Shown: in pieces, positions 23,464-33,431 of the stretch
Layout: every line of letters begins with the position of its first letter
Position numbering within the stretch: position 1 is the first letter of the stretch
NCBI GenBank assembly: GCA_020622165.1
Contig: JACNMN010000010.1
Coordinates: forward strand, 62,001 to 126,000
From: Boseongicola sp. H5
GTDB taxonomy: Bacteria > Pseudomonadota > Alphaproteobacteria > Rhodobacterales > Rhodobacteraceae
Reading direction: 5' to 3'
Length of the DNA stretch: 64,000 bases
Notes under the pieces: model-generated
The model's database searches: none
What the model was told of the DNA's origin: nothing
Seen by the model: the letters and a program-made list of their open reading frames with translations, nothing else
Position numbers and translations under genes: made by a program

Positions 23464-24065
23464 TCCCCCCCGGTGTAATCCTCGCGGGCGGTCTGGCCCG
23501 GCGCATGGGCGGCGGCGACAAGGGCCGCCTGATGCTGGGCGGGCAAAGCCTTCTGTCGCATGTCATCACCCGCCTCCGCCCACAGGTGAGCACGCTGGCG
23601 CTGAACGCGAACGGGGATCCCGCGCGTTTCGCCGATCTGGGTCTGCCGGTTCTGCCCGACGGGGTGGCCGATCATCCCGGCCCTCTGGCGGGGGTGCTTG
23701 CCGGTCTCGACTGGGCCGCGGTGCAGGGGGCCAGCCACATCGTCACCGCCGCTGCGGACACGCCGTTCTTTCCGGCTGATCTGGTCAGCCGTCTGACCCG
23801 GGCCGCCGAGATGCAGGGCGCGCAGATCGCGCTGGCCGCCACGCCCGGCCCGCACAAGCTGCTGCGCCACCCGACCTTCGGGCTCTGGCCCGTCGCGCTT
23901 CGCGACGACCTGAGGGAGGCGCTGGCCGGCGGCCTGCGCAAGGTCGTTCTCTGGACCGACCGGCACGGCGCCGCGAGTGCGATGTTCCCGGCAACCCCGT
24001 TCGATCCGTTCTTCAACGTCAACACGCCCGACGACCTCGCCGTCGCCGAAGGAATGCTGCCATGA
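23460..24065 (+). CDS. mobA: Molybdenum cofactor guanylyltransferase MobA
   Basis: 201-residue enzyme joining GMP from GTP to molybdopterin, giving the MGD cofactor used by formate dehydrogenases and DMSO-reductase family enzymes. The NTP-binding signature LAGGLARRMGGGDKGRLMLGG is at about 9-29, followed by DHPGPLAGVLAGLDW and TAAADTPFFP with the metal-binding Asp. C-terminal FFNVNTPDDLAVAE is typical. Overlaps the next gene, mobB, by four bases. Confidence 0.95.
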   Translation: MIPPGVILAGGLARRMGGGDKGRLMLGGQSLLSHVITRLRPQVSTLALNANGDPARFADLGLPVLPDGVADHPGPLAGVLAGLDWAAVQGASHIVTAAADTPFFPADLVSRLTRAAEMQGAQIALAATPGPHKLLRHPTFGLWPVALRDDLREALAGGLRKVVLWTDRHGAASAMFPATPFDPFFNVNTPDDLAVAEGMLP

Positions 24066-24553
24066 AACTCTGGGGTGTCACCGGTTGGAAGAACACCGGC
24101 AAGACCGGCCTCATGGAACGTCTCGTGGCCGAATTCACCTCCCGGGGCCTGTCGGTGTCCACGCTCAAACATGCCCATCACGCCTTCGATGTCGATCAGC
24201 CCGGAAAGGACAGTTTCCGCCACCGTCAGGCCGGCGCGACCGAGGTGCTTCTGGCATCGGGAGCCCGATGGGCGCTGATGGCCGAACTGCGCGGCGCGCC
24301 GGAGCCGTCGCTCGATGCGCTGCTGGCCCGCTTGTCGCCCGTCGATCTGGTTCTTGTGGAAGGATACAAGCGCAGCCCCCATCCCAAGATCGAGGCCTAT
24401 CGCGCCGCCGCCGGTCAGCGGCTGCTTGCGCCGGACGATCCGACCATCCGCGCCGTGGCCAGCGACAGTGCCCATGATCTGGATCGCCCCGTCTTCGATC
24501 TGGACGACACTGTCGGCATCGCGGGTTTCATCGCGCGGGAGCTGTCGCTGTGA
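24062..24553 (+). CDS. mobB: Molybdopterin-guanine dinucleotide biosynthesis adaptor MobB
   Basis: 163-residue P-loop GTP-binding protein that assists MobA. N-terminal KLWGVTGWKNTGKTGLMERL carries the Walker A motif (GWKNTGKT), followed by VSTLKHAHHAFDVDQPGKDS and the DLVLVEGYKRSPHPKIE block. It overlaps mobA (ATGA-type) and the next gene (GTGA), indicating tight translational coupling. Confidence 0.95.
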   Translation: MKLWGVTGWKNTGKTGLMERLVAEFTSRGLSVSTLKHAHHAFDVDQPGKDSFRHRQAGATEVLLASGARWALMAELRGAPEPSLDALLARLSPVDLVLVEGYKRSPHPKIEAYRAAAGQRLLAPDDPTIRAVASDSAHDLDRPVFDLDDTVGIAGFIARELSL

Positions 24554-25437
24554 GCCGGCCATCCGCCGATGCGGGCTTCGATACCGTCATCGTGGTCGAC
24601 TGGTCCGCCCGGTCGCGGCCGTCGCCCGCGGCCCCCACTGCGGACGCGATCTTCATGGCGGTGTCGCACGGGTCCAACACCGACCCGCGCGTCAGCTATC
24701 ACCGCACCCGCGATGCCGCGACGCGGGCCCTCGTGGCGCATATCTCGGCCGCACTGGATGCAGGCCACCGCCTGCTTGCGGGGTTCGATTTTCCGTTCGG
24801 ATATCCACGCGGTTTCGCGCGCGCGCTGACCGGCACCGACGATCCGCTGATCCTCTGGCAGGCGCTGTCGGCGCGGATCGAGGACGCCGCCGACAATGCC
24901 AACAACCGCTTTCGCGTCGCCACCGAGCTGAACCGCCTGTTCCCCGGTGTCGGCCCGTTCTGGGGCTGCCCACCATCGCAGGCCAATCCCGATCTGCCGG
25001 AACGCGGCAGCCTGCGCCATGGCCACGGCCTGCCCGAGCGGCGGGAGGTCGAGCGCCGCCTGCCGCGGGCGCAGCCCTGCTGGAAGCTCTACACCACCGG
25101 CGCGGTCGGGTCTCAGGTCCTGCTCGGCCTGCCGCGTCTGAACCACCTGCGGGAGCGTTTCGGCACGGCGATCTCGGTCAGCCCGTTCCAGCCGCCGGTG
25201 ACGCCCATCGTGCTGGCGGAGGTCTACCCGTCGCTGCTTCACCGGCTGGTCGCGGCGCGCCGCCGCACGGGCGAGATCCTCGATGCCGCGCAGGTGCGCG
25301 TTCTGGCGCAGGCGCTCCATGCCCTTCCGCCCGCCGCGCTCACCGGGATGCTTGCCGAAGGCGACGCGGAGGAGGGCTGGATCCTCGGCCTCGGCCATGA
25401 CCGTCTTCTGTTGGAGCCCGCATCATGCGCAAGCTGA
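24550..25437 (+). CDS. DUF429-like protein inside the molybdenum cofactor operon
   Basis: 295-residue cytosolic protein, GTG start overlapping the mobB stop. The motifs VIVVDWSARSRPSPA, LLAGFDFPFGYPRGFA and VLAEVYPSLL resemble the acidic core of DUF429 proteins, which have an RNase H-like fold (Asp in DWSA, Asp in GFDFPFG, Glu in EVYPSL). The middle (FPGVGPFWGCPPS and RLPRAQPCWKLYTTGAVGSQ) is distinct. It ends inside moeA (13-base overlap). Its constant setting between mobB and moeA suggests a role in cofactor metabolism, possibly nucleotide processing, but no activity is known to me. Confidence 0.75.
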   Translation: MSRPSADAGFDTVIVVDWSARSRPSPAAPTADAIFMAVSHGSNTDPRVSYHRTRDAATRALVAHISAALDAGHRLLAGFDFPFGYPRGFARALTGTDDPLILWQALSARIEDAADNANNRFRVATELNRLFPGVGPFWGCPPSQANPDLPERGSLRHGHGLPERREVERRLPRAQPCWKLYTTGAVGSQVLLGLPRLNHLRERFGTAISVSPFQPPVTPIVLAEVYPSLLHRLVAARRRTGEILDAAQVRVLAQALHALPPAALTGMLAEGDAEEGWILGLGHDRLLLEPASCAS

Positions 25438-26687
25438 CCCCGCCCCCGCTCAAGGACGATTGCTTCGCCCTGCCACCCGGCGTCGACTGGACCCCGGTGC
25501 CCGAGGCGCTGTCCCGGCTCCGGGCGGCGCTGCATCCTGTCGCGCGCCCGCAAACCGTGCCGCTGGCGCAGGCCAAAGGGCGTATTCTCGCCTCGGACCT
25601 TTACGCCCATCGGGCCAATCCGCCGCAACCGAACGCGGCGGTCGATGGCTATGGCTTCGCCCATGCCGCAACGGGCGCGGGGCCGCAAACCCTTCCACTC
25701 GCCGCGGGCCGCGCCGCGGCAGGGCAGCCCTTCGGCGCTGCACTCCCCCGGGGGCAGGCGCTCCGCATTCTCACCGGCGCGAGTTTGCCCGAGGGTGTCG
25801 ACACCGTCGTGCTGGAGGAGGATTGCACCGTCTCCGACACGGCCATCGCCTTCCACGGCCCGATCAAACCGGGCGCGAACACCCGCAAGGCGGGCGAGGA
25901 TATGGCCGCAGGCGACCTTGTCTTGCCGAAATCCCATCGGCTGCGCCCGCCGGATCTGGCGCTTCTGGCGGCCACCGGCCACGCCGAAATCCCGGTTTAT
26001 GCGCCGCTCAGGGTCGCGATCCTGTCCACCGGCGACGAGCTTCGGGAGGCCGGCGCGCCGGTTGCCGCGGGGCAGATCTACGATGCCAACCGACCGATGC
26101 TGCGCGCGCTTGTAGAGGCCTGGGGGCACGAGGTCATCGACCTTGGCCGCCAGCCCGACGATCCGGTGCAGATCCGCGCCGCGCTCGACAGGGGCGCGGA
26201 GGCCGATGCCATTCTCACCTCCGGCGGCGCATCCGCCGGGGACGAGGATCATATCTCGGCCCTGCTCTCGACCGAGGGGCGGCTGACAAGCTGGCGCATC
26301 GCGCTCAAGCCCGGCCGCCCGCTGGCGCTGGCCATGTGGCGGGGCACGCCCGTCTTCGGCCTGCCCGGCAATCCGGTGGCGGCGCTGATCTGCACGCTGA
26401 TCTTCGCACGTCCGGCACTTGCGCTGATGTCGGGGGCGGGCTGGTCCGAACCCTTGCGCCTGACGGTTCCGGCGGGGTTCTCGAAATCCAAGAAACCGGG
26501 CCGTGCCGAATACCTGCGGGCCCGTCTCACCGCGGACGGCGCGGCGGAGGTCTTCAAATCCGAAGGCTCCGGGCGCATCTCCGGCCTTTCATGGGCCGAC
26601 GGGCTGGTGGAACTGCCGTCCGAAGCGGCCGAGATCACGCCCGGCACCCCGGTCGTCTATCTTCCCTATGCCGGTTTCGGGATCTGA
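25425..26687 (+). CDS. moeA: Molybdopterin molybdenumtransferase MoeA
   Basis: 420-residue enzyme inserting molybdate into adenylylated molybdopterin. Domain order is normal: linker region, then ALRILTGASLPEGVDTVV-type block, MoCF-binding core with VAILSTGDELREAG and TSGGASAGDEDHI, then RPLALAMWRGTPVFGLPGNPVAAL and the C-terminal beta domain. The start overlaps the preceding DUF429-like gene by 13 bases. Last gene of the fdhD-mobA-mobB-moeA unit. Confidence 0.95.
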   Translation: MRKLTPPPLKDDCFALPPGVDWTPVPEALSRLRAALHPVARPQTVPLAQAKGRILASDLYAHRANPPQPNAAVDGYGFAHAATGAGPQTLPLAAGRAAAGQPFGAALPRGQALRILTGASLPEGVDTVVLEEDCTVSDTAIAFHGPIKPGANTRKAGEDMAAGDLVLPKSHRLRPPDLALLAATGHAEIPVYAPLRVAILSTGDELREAGAPVAAGQIYDANRPMLRALVEAWGHEVIDLGRQPDDPVQIRAALDRGAEADAILTSGGASAGDEDHISALLSTEGRLTSWRIALKPGRPLALAMWRGTPVFGLPGNPVAALICTLIFARPALALMSGAGWSEPLRLTVPAGFSKSKKPGRAEYLRARLTADGAAEVFKSEGSGRISGLSWADGLVELPSEAAEITPGTPVVYLPYAGFGI

Positions 26688-26755
26688 TCAGGGGCAGCCC
26701 GTCCTTTCGGAGGCCGATGCCGAGAGTCTCCCGGCTTCGCCCGGCCGGCGCGGGC

Positions 26756-27772
26756 TCAGTCGAAGGTGCCCGTAACCCGGCCCAGCAGCATGAAGGCCCG
26801 CGCGGTCCGGGTTTCGGCCAGCCGCGCGATCTCCTCGTCGGAGGCGTGTTTCTCGAACCCCAGAAACGTGTGGTCGAACTGGCGCAGAAAATGGTGCACC
26901 GCATCGCGGAACACCGGATCCTGCTTCATGCGCCCTGCCGCCAGCGCAAGCGACGATCTGTCGTGGATACCACCCAAGGGGGCGACGGCCCGCCCCCGTT
27001 CCCCGGCCGCGAATTTGCGCCAGATCTCGGGCCTTGACCGGTCGGGGCGCAGGTCGTCCATATAGATCCCGTCCTGCGACAGGAGCGTCAGCACATCCTG
27101 GCTGGCGCGAACCAGCCGTTCGGTGCTGCGATCTTCAAGGGCGCGGCGCAGGGTGCGGAACCCCTCCTTGTCATGCTCGTTTTCGGGGAAGTTCAGCGCC
27201 TTGACGAAATCGGCCACGGAAATCGGCTCTTTCAGCGCCTCCGCGGGTGTGCCCAGCCCAAGGCTCGCCTGATGTTCGTCGGGCGGGGCGGGCGCCACGG
27301 CGGCTCGGTTTTCCGATATCACCCCCTGCGACCGCATGGAGGTGAAGGTGGCCAGCTTCACCTCGGTGGAGCGCTGAGCCTCGGCAATCTCCTCCAGCTT
27401 GCGCACCATGTCGGGCTTCATGTCCAATGTCCCCCGCTGCTGGCCGGCCACATAGGCCGCGCGCATGGCATCGATGGAGCTTTGCAGCCGCGCGGCCTCT
27501 TCCCGCATCACCCGGGCGGTCCGCGCCGCCGAAGCCGCCACCCAGATCAGCGCGATGGGCATCAGGATCGCCAGCAGGGTCAGCGCAAGGCTGGCGCCGC
27601 CCGCCACCCCACCGGGCCCCGCATCCATGCCCCAGAAAAACAGCGCGACGGCCGCCAGCCAGACCACCGTCAGGATCAGCGCGATCACTTCGATCCCGGT
27701 GATCCGCGGGGCCGTCGGCTGCTGTGCGTAAACGCCAAGCTCCAGCGGGACGGGCTGTTTCGGGTCAGACAT
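26756..27772 (-). CDS. Membrane protein with C-terminal soluble domain, unknown function
   Basis: 338-residue protein. A short cytosolic N-terminus precedes two membrane helices (about 25-48 and 56-80), then a coiled-coil stretch (about 85-150), a low-complexity linker (AAVAPAPPDEHQASLGLG) and a helical C-terminal domain (about 185-338) with SVADFVKALNFPENEHDKEG and HHFLRQFDHTFLGFEKHASDEEI. I recognise no named family; similar proteins occur in Rhodobacterales as far as I recall. Stands next to greA on the same strand, 42 bases away. Confidence 0.8.
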   Translation of the reverse strand: MSDPKQPVPLELGVYAQQPTAPRITGIEVIALILTVVWLAAVALFFWGMDAGPGGVAGGASLALTLLAILMPIALIWVAASAARTARVMREEAARLQSSIDAMRAAYVAGQQRGTLDMKPDMVRKLEEIAEAQRSTEVKLATFTSMRSQGVISENRAAVAPAPPDEHQASLGLGTPAEALKEPISVADFVKALNFPENEHDKEGFRTLRRALEDRSTERLVRASQDVLTLLSQDGIYMDDLRPDRSRPEIWRKFAAGERGRAVAPLGGIHDRSSLALAAGRMKQDPVFRDAVHHFLRQFDHTFLGFEKHASDEEIARLAETRTARAFMLLGRVTGTFD

Positions 27773-27814
27773 CGTCAGGTGGTCCTGCGCAGGGACAAAC
27801 GGCGGTATTGGGGC

Positions 27815-28285
27815 TCAGATATATGAGATCTTCACGATCTCATAGGCCTTGCTTCCGCCGGGCGTGTTCACCTCGACACTGTCACCTTCATCCTTGCCGA
27901 TCAAGGCGCGCGCCAGCGGCGATTTGATGTTGAGCAGACCGCTTTCGATATCGGCTTCGGCCTCGCCGACGATCTGATAGGTCTTCTGTTCCTCGGTATC
28001 CTCGTCGACCAGATCGACGGTGGCGCCGAACTTGATCGCCCCGGACAGCTTGGCCGGATCGATCACCTGGGCCAGGCCCAGCATCCCCTCCAGCTCCTTG
28101 ATCCGACCCTCGATGAAGGACTGCTTCTCGCGGGCGGAATGATACTCCGCATTCTCCGACAGATCGCCATGCTCGCGCGCCTCGGCAATCGCCTTGATGA
28201 TCGCGGGGCGCTCGACCGATCTCAGATTTTTCAGCTCCGCATCCAGCGCCTTGTATCCGCCGGGCGTCATCGGGATCTTTTCCAT
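27815..28285 (-). CDS. greA: Transcription elongation factor GreA
   Basis: 156-residue factor that rescues backtracked RNA polymerase by stimulating transcript cleavage. N-terminal coiled coil (about 1-75) with the tip acidic residues in [19 protein letters not shown], then the FKBP-like domain with [21 protein letters not shown] and [18 protein letters not shown]. The ATG giving [15 protein letters not shown] is the family's normal start; a 25-codon upstream extension is rejected. Confidence 0.96.
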   Translation of the reverse strand: MEKIPMTPGGYKALDAELKNLRSVERPAIIKAIAEAREHGDLSENAEYHSAREKQSFIEGRIKELEGMLGLAQVIDPAKLSGAIKFGATVDLVDEDTEEQKTYQIVGEAEADIESGLLNIKSPLARALIGKDEGDSVEVNTPGGSKAYEIVKISYI

Positions 28286-28380
28286 GTGCAGGGTCACATC
28301 ATTAAGGGGAGAGAACAGGTTCAAAGCCCAGACGTTAGGGCTTGCGCGCGGCTTGTTCAACGGGGATTTGGCAAATCCGT

Positions 28381-28497
28381 TTAGAGGTTTGTGCTCTGCT
28401 CATCGTCGTCGCGCGGCTCCGGCGGGATCGGGTCGCCATCCACGCCACATGCCGCCAGCAGGGACAGGATCAGAAGAGGGGCCAGAAACCGGATCAT
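28381..28497 (-). CDS. lptM: Tiny LptM-like lipoprotein overlapping the argH stop
   Basis: 38-residue frame too short for most gene finders. Signal sequence [17 protein letters not shown] carries a perfect lipobox (LAAC) with Cys17, followed by [18 protein letters not shown]. This matches the LptM (YifL) type of small outer-membrane lipoprotein that assists assembly of the LptDE lipopolysaccharide translocon in E. coli. The ATG overlaps the argH stop as ATGA. In many proteobacteria such a gene sits beside lysA; here lysA is 16 kb away. Confidence 0.75.
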   Translation of the reverse strand: MIRFLAPLLILSLLAACGVDGDPIPPEPRDDDEQSTNL

Positions 28498-29885
28498 GCG
28501 AGACGCTCCTTCCAGCGGGCGATCTGCGCCCGCACCTGCACCGGGGCGGTGCCGCCGTAAGACATGCGCGAGGCGACCGAGTTGTGCACGCCAAGCACAT
28601 CATAGACGCCCTCGGTGATCCGGCCCTCGACGCGCTGCATCTGCGCCAGCGACAGATCCGGCAGGTCGCACCCGGCGTCTTCGGCCATTTTCACCAATGC
28701 GCCGGTCACATGATGGGCATCGCGGAACGGCATGTCCAGTTCGCGCACCAGCCAGTCGGCCAGATCGGTCGCGGTCGAAAAGCCCGAGGAGGCGGCCGTT
28801 TCCAGCGCATCGCGGTTGGCGGTCATGTCGCGCACCATGCCCTCCATCGCCGCCAGCGCCAGCATCAGCGTGTCGGCCGCGTCGAACACCTGCTCCTTGT
28901 CCTCCTGCATGTCCTTGGAATAGGCCAGCGGCAGGCCCTTCATGACCGTCAGAAGCGCGACATTCGCCCCCAGTATCCGCCCGATCTTGGCGCGGATCAG
29001 CTCGGCGGCATCGGGGTTCTTCTTCTGCGGCATGATCGAGGAACCGGTGGAAAACCTGTCCGACAGCGTCACGAAGCGGAACTGCGCCGAAGACCAGATC
29101 ACCAGCTCTTCGGCGAAGCGGCTCAGATGCATCGCGCAGATCGTGGCCGCGGCCAGAAACTCCAGCGCGAAATCGCGGTCGCTCACCGCGTCCAGCGAAT
29201 TGGCGGCGGGCCGGTCGAACCCAAGCGCCGTCGCCGTCATGTCGCGGTCGATCGGAAAGGACGTGCCGGCCAGCGCCGCCGCACCCAGGGGGCATTCGTT
29301 CATCCGCGCCCGCGAGTCGCGAAAGCGCGAGAGATCGCGACCGAACATCTCGACATAGGCCATCATGTGATGCCCCCATGTCACGGGCTGCGCGGTCTGC
29401 AGGTGGGTGAACCCGGGCATGACCCAATCCGCGCCTGCGTCGGCCTGTCCCAGCAGGGCCCGGACCAGCGCCTCCAGCCCCTCCATCGCGGCATCCATCT
29501 GCGCGCGCACCCACAGCTTGAAATCGGTCGCCACCTGATCGTTGCGGGAGCGTGCGGTATGCAACCGGCCCGCCGGCGCGCCGATCAGCTCGGCAAGTCG
29601 CGCCTCCACATTCATGTGAATGTCCTCCAGCGCGGTCGAAAACGCGAAATTTCCGCCCTCGATCTCTGACAAGACCGTGAGCAGCCCTTCCCGGATCGCG
29701 TCCGCGTCCTTAACGTCGACGATACCCTGATGGGCCAGCATCGCCGCATGGGCACGGGAGCCGTCGATATCCTGACGCGCCAACCGCTTGTCGAAACCGA
29801 TCGAGGCATTAATTGCCTCCATGATCGCATCCGGCCCGGCGGCGAAGCGCCCGCCCCACATCGCGTTCGATTTTGTGTCTGTCAT
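28494..29885 (-). CDS. argH: Argininosuccinate lyase
   Basis: 463-residue enzyme of arginine synthesis that splits argininosuccinate into arginine and fumarate. Start [46 protein letters not shown]-type segment ([17 protein letters not shown]) and the fumarate-lyase signature [18 protein letters not shown] are all present. Homotetrameric, cytosolic. Divergent from the TlpA-like gene with only 30 bases between the starts; followed by the overlapping LptM-like gene. Confidence 0.97.
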   Translation of the reverse strand: MTDTKSNAMWGGRFAAGPDAIMEAINASIGFDKRLARQDIDGSRAHAAMLAHQGIVDVKDADAIREGLLTVLSEIEGGNFAFSTALEDIHMNVEARLAELIGAPAGRLHTARSRNDQVATDFKLWVRAQMDAAMEGLEALVRALLGQADAGADWVMPGFTHLQTAQPVTWGHHMMAYVEMFGRDLSRFRDSRARMNECPLGAAALAGTSFPIDRDMTATALGFDRPAANSLDAVSDRDFALEFLAAATICAMHLSRFAEELVIWSSAQFRFVTLSDRFSTGSSIMPQKKNPDAAELIRAKIGRILGANVALLTVMKGLPLAYSKDMQEDKEQVFDAADTLMLALAAMEGMVRDMTANRDALETAASSGFSTATDLADWLVRELDMPFRDAHHVTGALVKMAEDAGCDLPDLSLAQMQRVEGRITEGVYDVLGVHNSVASRMSYGGTAPVQVRAQIARWKERLA

Positions 29886-29915
29886 GTCGTGAACCCCGAG
29901 GAAGGGACCAGAAAG

Positions 29916-30467
29916 ATGATCCGTGCCGTGATTTTGCCTGTGCTCTACATGGCCTTGGCCCTTGGTGCAAACGCCCAGACGCTCGATGATCTGCGGGTGG
30001 GCGACATGCGCGGGCTGGTGTTCCATGACGCGCCGGTGCCGGTGCCGGACACCCCGTTTATCGATATGGAGGATGTGGAACATCGGCTGGCCGATCTTCA
30101 GGGGCGCTACATCCTGCTGAATTTCTGGGCCACGTGGTGTGCGCCCTGCCGCCATGAAATGCCCTATCTGAACACCCTTCAGCATGAGCTGGGGGGCGAG
30201 CGGTTTCAGGTCGTGACCCTTGCGACCGGACGCAACCCGCCCCCGGCGATCCGCCGCTTCTTCGAGGAGGAAGGGATCGACGCGCTGCCGATGTATCGCG
30301 ACCCGGGGCAGGTGATCGCCCGGGAGATGGGTGTTTTCGGCCTGCCGATCACGGTCATCCTCAACCCCGACGGGCAGGAGATCGCCCGCCTGCGCGGCGA
30401 TGCGGATTGGGCCAGCCCGGAAGCCATGGCGCTGATCCGCGCGCTCCTCGCGGAGGGGGAGGGGTAA
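29916..30467 (+). CDS. TlpA-family thiol:disulfide oxidoreductase
   Basis: 183-residue periplasmic thioredoxin-like protein. Signal peptide [20 protein letters not shown], then a redox domain with [15 protein letters not shown] (WCAPC at 74-78) and the cis-Pro loop [15 protein letters not shown]. TlpA-type proteins keep cysteines reduced in the periplasm, for example during cytochrome c or copper-centre maturation. GGAAGGG precedes the ATG. It shares a 30-base divergent promoter space with argH. Confidence 0.9.
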   Translation: MIRAVILPVLYMALALGANAQTLDDLRVGDMRGLVFHDAPVPVPDTPFIDMEDVEHRLADLQGRYILLNFWATWCAPCRHEMPYLNTLQHELGGERFQVVTLATGRNPPPAIRRFFEEEGIDALPMYRDPGQVIAREMGVFGLPITVILNPDGQEIARLRGDADWASPEAMALIRALLAEGEG

Positions 30468-30552
30468 GCCCGCCCCGCGCCAGCATCGTCCCGCGCGCGT
30501 CGGCGACCCGCCCGGAGATACTCCAAGGCAACGAAAAGCGATGCGGCCGGGC

Positions 30553-31125
30553 TCAGCGCGCCAGGGCGGCCACCCGGGCATGGGCCGGGCAGGTCACCAG
30601 ATGGTCGTTGACCAGCCCCATCGCCTGCATCGCCGCGTAAACGATGGTGGGGCCGCAAAACCGGAACCCCGCCTTCTTCAGGTCCTTCGATATCTGCGTG
30701 CTGAGCGGCGTGAAGGCGGGCACCTCGGCCAGCGCGGTCCAGGAGTTCTGCACCGGGCGGCCGTCGACATAATCCCACAGAAACCGGTCAAACCCCTGCT
30801 GCTGCTCGATTTTCTGCCAGGCGCGCGCGTTTCCGATCGTGGCCTCTATCTTGCCGCGGTGGCGCACGATGCCGGGGTTCGACAACAGATGCGCAACCTC
30901 CGCCTCGCCCCATGTGGCAATCACATTGGGGTCGAACCCCTCGAACGCCTCGCGGAACGCCGCGCGCTTCTTCAGGATCGTGATCCAGCTCAGCCCGGCC
31001 TGAAACCCGTCCAGAATCAGCTTCTCCCACAGGGCGCGGCTGTCATACTCCGGCACGCCCCATTCATCGTCGTGATAGGCCACATAGATCGGGTCGTCTC
31101 CGCACCAGCCGCAGCGTTCCGCCAT
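30553..31125 (-). CDS. tag: DNA-3-methyladenine glycosylase I
   Basis: 190-residue base-excision repair enzyme removing 3-methyladenine. The zinc site of the family is intact: Cys5, His18, His175 and Cys179 correspond to the ligands known in E. coli Tag. Also present are [20 protein letters not shown] and [21 protein letters not shown] with the catalytic Glu region. Normal length. Convergent with the TlpA-like gene. Confidence 0.96.
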   Translation of the reverse strand: MAERCGWCGDDPIYVAYHDDEWGVPEYDSRALWEKLILDGFQAGLSWITILKKRAAFREAFEGFDPNVIATWGEAEVAHLLSNPGIVRHRGKIEATIGNARAWQKIEQQQGFDRFLWDYVDGRPVQNSWTALAEVPAFTPLSTQISKDLKKAGFRFCGPTIVYAAMQAMGLVNDHLVTCPAHARVAALAR

Positions 31126-31227
31126 ATCGGCGTCTCCCGTTTCGTAAAATTAGAACAAAATGCGAATATTCATCCCTTCTTAAAGATTTTCGCGGCAACA
31201 CTGCAAGCGCCGTGATCGGAGGGGCTC

Positions 31228-32067
31228 ATGCAGGGGCAACAGCAGAAATTCAGCGATCTGGACAACGCGGGCAGCCCGCTGGACATGGCCGTGATGGAAC
31301 GGGACCGTGACACGATCGCGATGGTCGCCCGTGCGCTGGACGTGAACGATGTGGCGCTGGCGTTTCAGCCGGTCGTGTCCTCGCGCGCGGGCAACAACGT
31401 GGCCTATTACGAGGGGCTGATCCGGATTTTCGACGAAACCGGCAGGGTCATCCCCGCCCGCGATTTCATGGGCGCGGTCGAAACCCGGGAGCTGGGCCGC
31501 CGGATCGACTGCGCCGCGCTCGGCATCGGGCTGAAAACGCTGCGGGCCAACCCGTCGCTCCGGCTGGCCATCAACATGTCGGCCCGGTCGATCGGCTATC
31601 CGCACTGGATGAACATTCTCAAGAAGTTCATTCGCCTGCATCCCGATGTCGTCGAACGCCTGATTCTGGAGATCACCGAAACCTCGGCCATGCTGGTGCC
31701 CGAAATCGTGACCATCTTCATGGCGGAAATGCAGGAGAAGGGTATCACCTTCGCGCTGGACGATTTCGGCGCCGGCCAGACCTCCTTCCGCCACCTCAAG
31801 GATTTCTGCTTCGATATCCTCAAGATCGACGGTCAGTTTTCCCGCAAGGTCCATTCCGATCCCGACAATCAGGTCCTGACCCAGGCATTGATGTCCATCG
31901 CCCGGCATTTCGACATGCTCGCCGTGGCGGAGGCCGTCGAAACCCGGGAAGAGGCGCAATGGCTCGTCAATTCCGGGGTGGACTGCCTGCAAGGCTATTA
32001 CTTCGCCGCGCCCAGCCTCTCCGCCCCCTGGAAGGTGCAGGAGGCCCAGACCCTCATCACCGGCTGA
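31228..32067 (+). CDS. Stand-alone EAL domain protein (putative c-di-GMP phosphodiesterase)
   Basis: 279-residue cytosolic protein consisting of a short N-terminus (1-40) and one EAL domain. The signature motif is EGL (62-64) where most have EAL or EVL. Other key residues are kept: Asn116 (INMS), Glu148 (LEITE), Asp178-Asp179 (ALDDFGAGQTSF), Lys199 (LKID), Glu235 (AEAVET) and Gln255 (CLQGYYFAAP). It is thus likely to hydrolyse c-di-GMP to pGpG. No GGDEF, PAS or membrane region. Preceded by AGGGG. Stands alone between tag and phaA. Confidence 0.9.
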   Translation: MQGQQQKFSDLDNAGSPLDMAVMERDRDTIAMVARALDVNDVALAFQPVVSSRAGNNVAYYEGLIRIFDETGRVIPARDFMGAVETRELGRRIDCAALGIGLKTLRANPSLRLAINMSARSIGYPHWMNILKKFIRLHPDVVERLILEITETSAMLVPEIVTIFMAEMQEKGITFALDDFGAGQTSFRHLKDFCFDILKIDGQFSRKVHSDPDNQVLTQALMSIARHFDMLAVAEAVETREEAQWLVNSGVDCLQGYYFAAPSLSAPWKVQEAQTLITG

Positions 32068-32248
32068 TCCGCCTTCTTCGGGGGCGATCCGCATCTTCCG
32101 GTTGAACCGCGCGCCGGACTGAGACACCGTGTCAGTTGTGACCCGGGGTTCAACCGCCTATGACCGCCCCGGAACTGCAGCCAGTCTTCCGCGCGGGCGC
32201 TCCTGCCTGTCTGTCCGCGCGATGGTCCAAATCGAAAGGGACGTCTTC

Positions 32249-33424
32249 ATGACCAACGTCGTCATCGCCTCCGCCGCTCGCACGCCCGTGGGCAGTTTTC
32301 TTGGCTCCTTCGCCAACACGCCCGCCCATGATCTGGGCCGCGCCGTGCTGGAAGAACTCGTTGCCCGCGCCGGGGTCGACAAATCAGAGGTGTCCGAAAC
32401 GATCCTGGGTCAGGTCCTGACCGCCGCGCAGGGCCAGAACCCCGCGCGCCAGGCCCATATCAATGCGGGCTTCCCGCAGGAAAGCGCCGCCTGGGGCATC
32501 AACCAGGTCTGCGGCTCGGGCCTGCGCGCGGTCGCACTCGGCGCGCAGCACATCATGCTTGGCGATGCCACGATCGTTGCCGCCGGCGGGCAAGAAAACA
32601 TGTCGATGTCGCCCCATGCGGCCGCACTCCGTCAGGGCCAGAAAATGGGCGACATGAAGTATATCGACACCATGATCCGGGACGGTCTTTGGGATGCGTT
32701 CAACGGCTATCACATGGGCCAGACCGCCGAAAACGTCGCCGAGAAGTGGCAGATCAGCCGCGAGCAGCAGGACGAGTTCGCCGTCGCCAGCCAGAATAAG
32801 GCCGAGGCCGCGCAGAAGGCCGGCAAGTTCGACGACGAGATCGTCAGCTACACGGTCCCGGGCCGCAAGGGCGACACCGTGGTCGACAAGGATGAATACA
32901 TCCGCCACGGCGCCACGATGGAGGCGATGCAGAAACTGCGCCCCGCCTTCACCAAGGACGGCTCGGTGACCGCCGCCAACGCCTCCGGTCTGAATGACGG
33001 CGCGGCGGGCGCGCTGCTGATGTCCGCCGACGAGGCCGAAAAGCGCGGCATCGAACCGCTGGCGCGCATCGCCAGTTACGCCACCGCCGGGCTTGACCCG
33101 TCGATCATGGGTGTGGGGCCGATCTATGCCTCCCGCAAGGCGCTGGAGAAAGCCGGCTGGAAGGTCGAGGATCTGGATCTGGTGGAGGCCAACGAGGCCT
33201 TCGCGGCCCAAGCCTGCGCCGTCAACAAGGACATGGGCTGGGACCCGGAGATCGTCAACGTCAATGGCGGGGCGATTGCCATCGGCCACCCGATCGGTGC
33301 ATCGGGCGCGCGCGTCCTCAACACGCTTCTGTTCGAGATGAAGCGCCGCGACGCCAAGAAGGGCCTCGCCACGCTGTGCATCGGCGGCGGTATGGGGGTC
33401 GCCCTCTGCGTCGAACGCCCGTAA
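32249..33424 (+). CDS. phaA: Acetyl-CoA C-acetyltransferase (beta-ketothiolase)
   Basis: 391-residue thiolase condensing two acetyl-CoA to acetoacetyl-CoA. Start [20 protein letters not shown]; nucleophile Cys in [14 protein letters not shown]; His and second Cys in [20 protein letters not shown] and [14 protein letters not shown]. Chosen ATG has AAAGGGA before it and gives the standard length. It is followed by phaB, so the pair makes (R)-3-hydroxybutyryl-CoA for polyhydroxybutyrate or the ethylmalonyl-CoA route. phaC is not in the window. Confidence 0.96.
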   Translation: MTNVVIASAARTPVGSFLGSFANTPAHDLGRAVLEELVARAGVDKSEVSETILGQVLTAAQGQNPARQAHINAGFPQESAAWGINQVCGSGLRAVALGAQHIMLGDATIVAAGGQENMSMSPHAAALRQGQKMGDMKYIDTMIRDGLWDAFNGYHMGQTAENVAEKWQISREQQDEFAVASQNKAEAAQKAGKFDDEIVSYTVPGRKGDTVVDKDEYIRHGATMEAMQKLRPAFTKDGSVTAANASGLNDGAAGALLMSADEAEKRGIEPLARIASYATAGLDPSIMGVGPIYASRKALEKAGWKVEDLDLVEANEAFAAQACAVNKDMGWDPEIVNVNGGAIAIGHPIGASGARVLNTLLFEMKRRDAKKGLATLCIGGGMGVALCVERP

Positions 33425-33431
33425 GCGAAAA

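Noticed and set aside
32098..32156. Two copies of CGGTTGAACC/GGTTCAACCG before phaA as a PhaR operator
   Set aside because: Each copy is a short palindrome on its own and does not match the TGC-type PhaR sites I know; could be chance.
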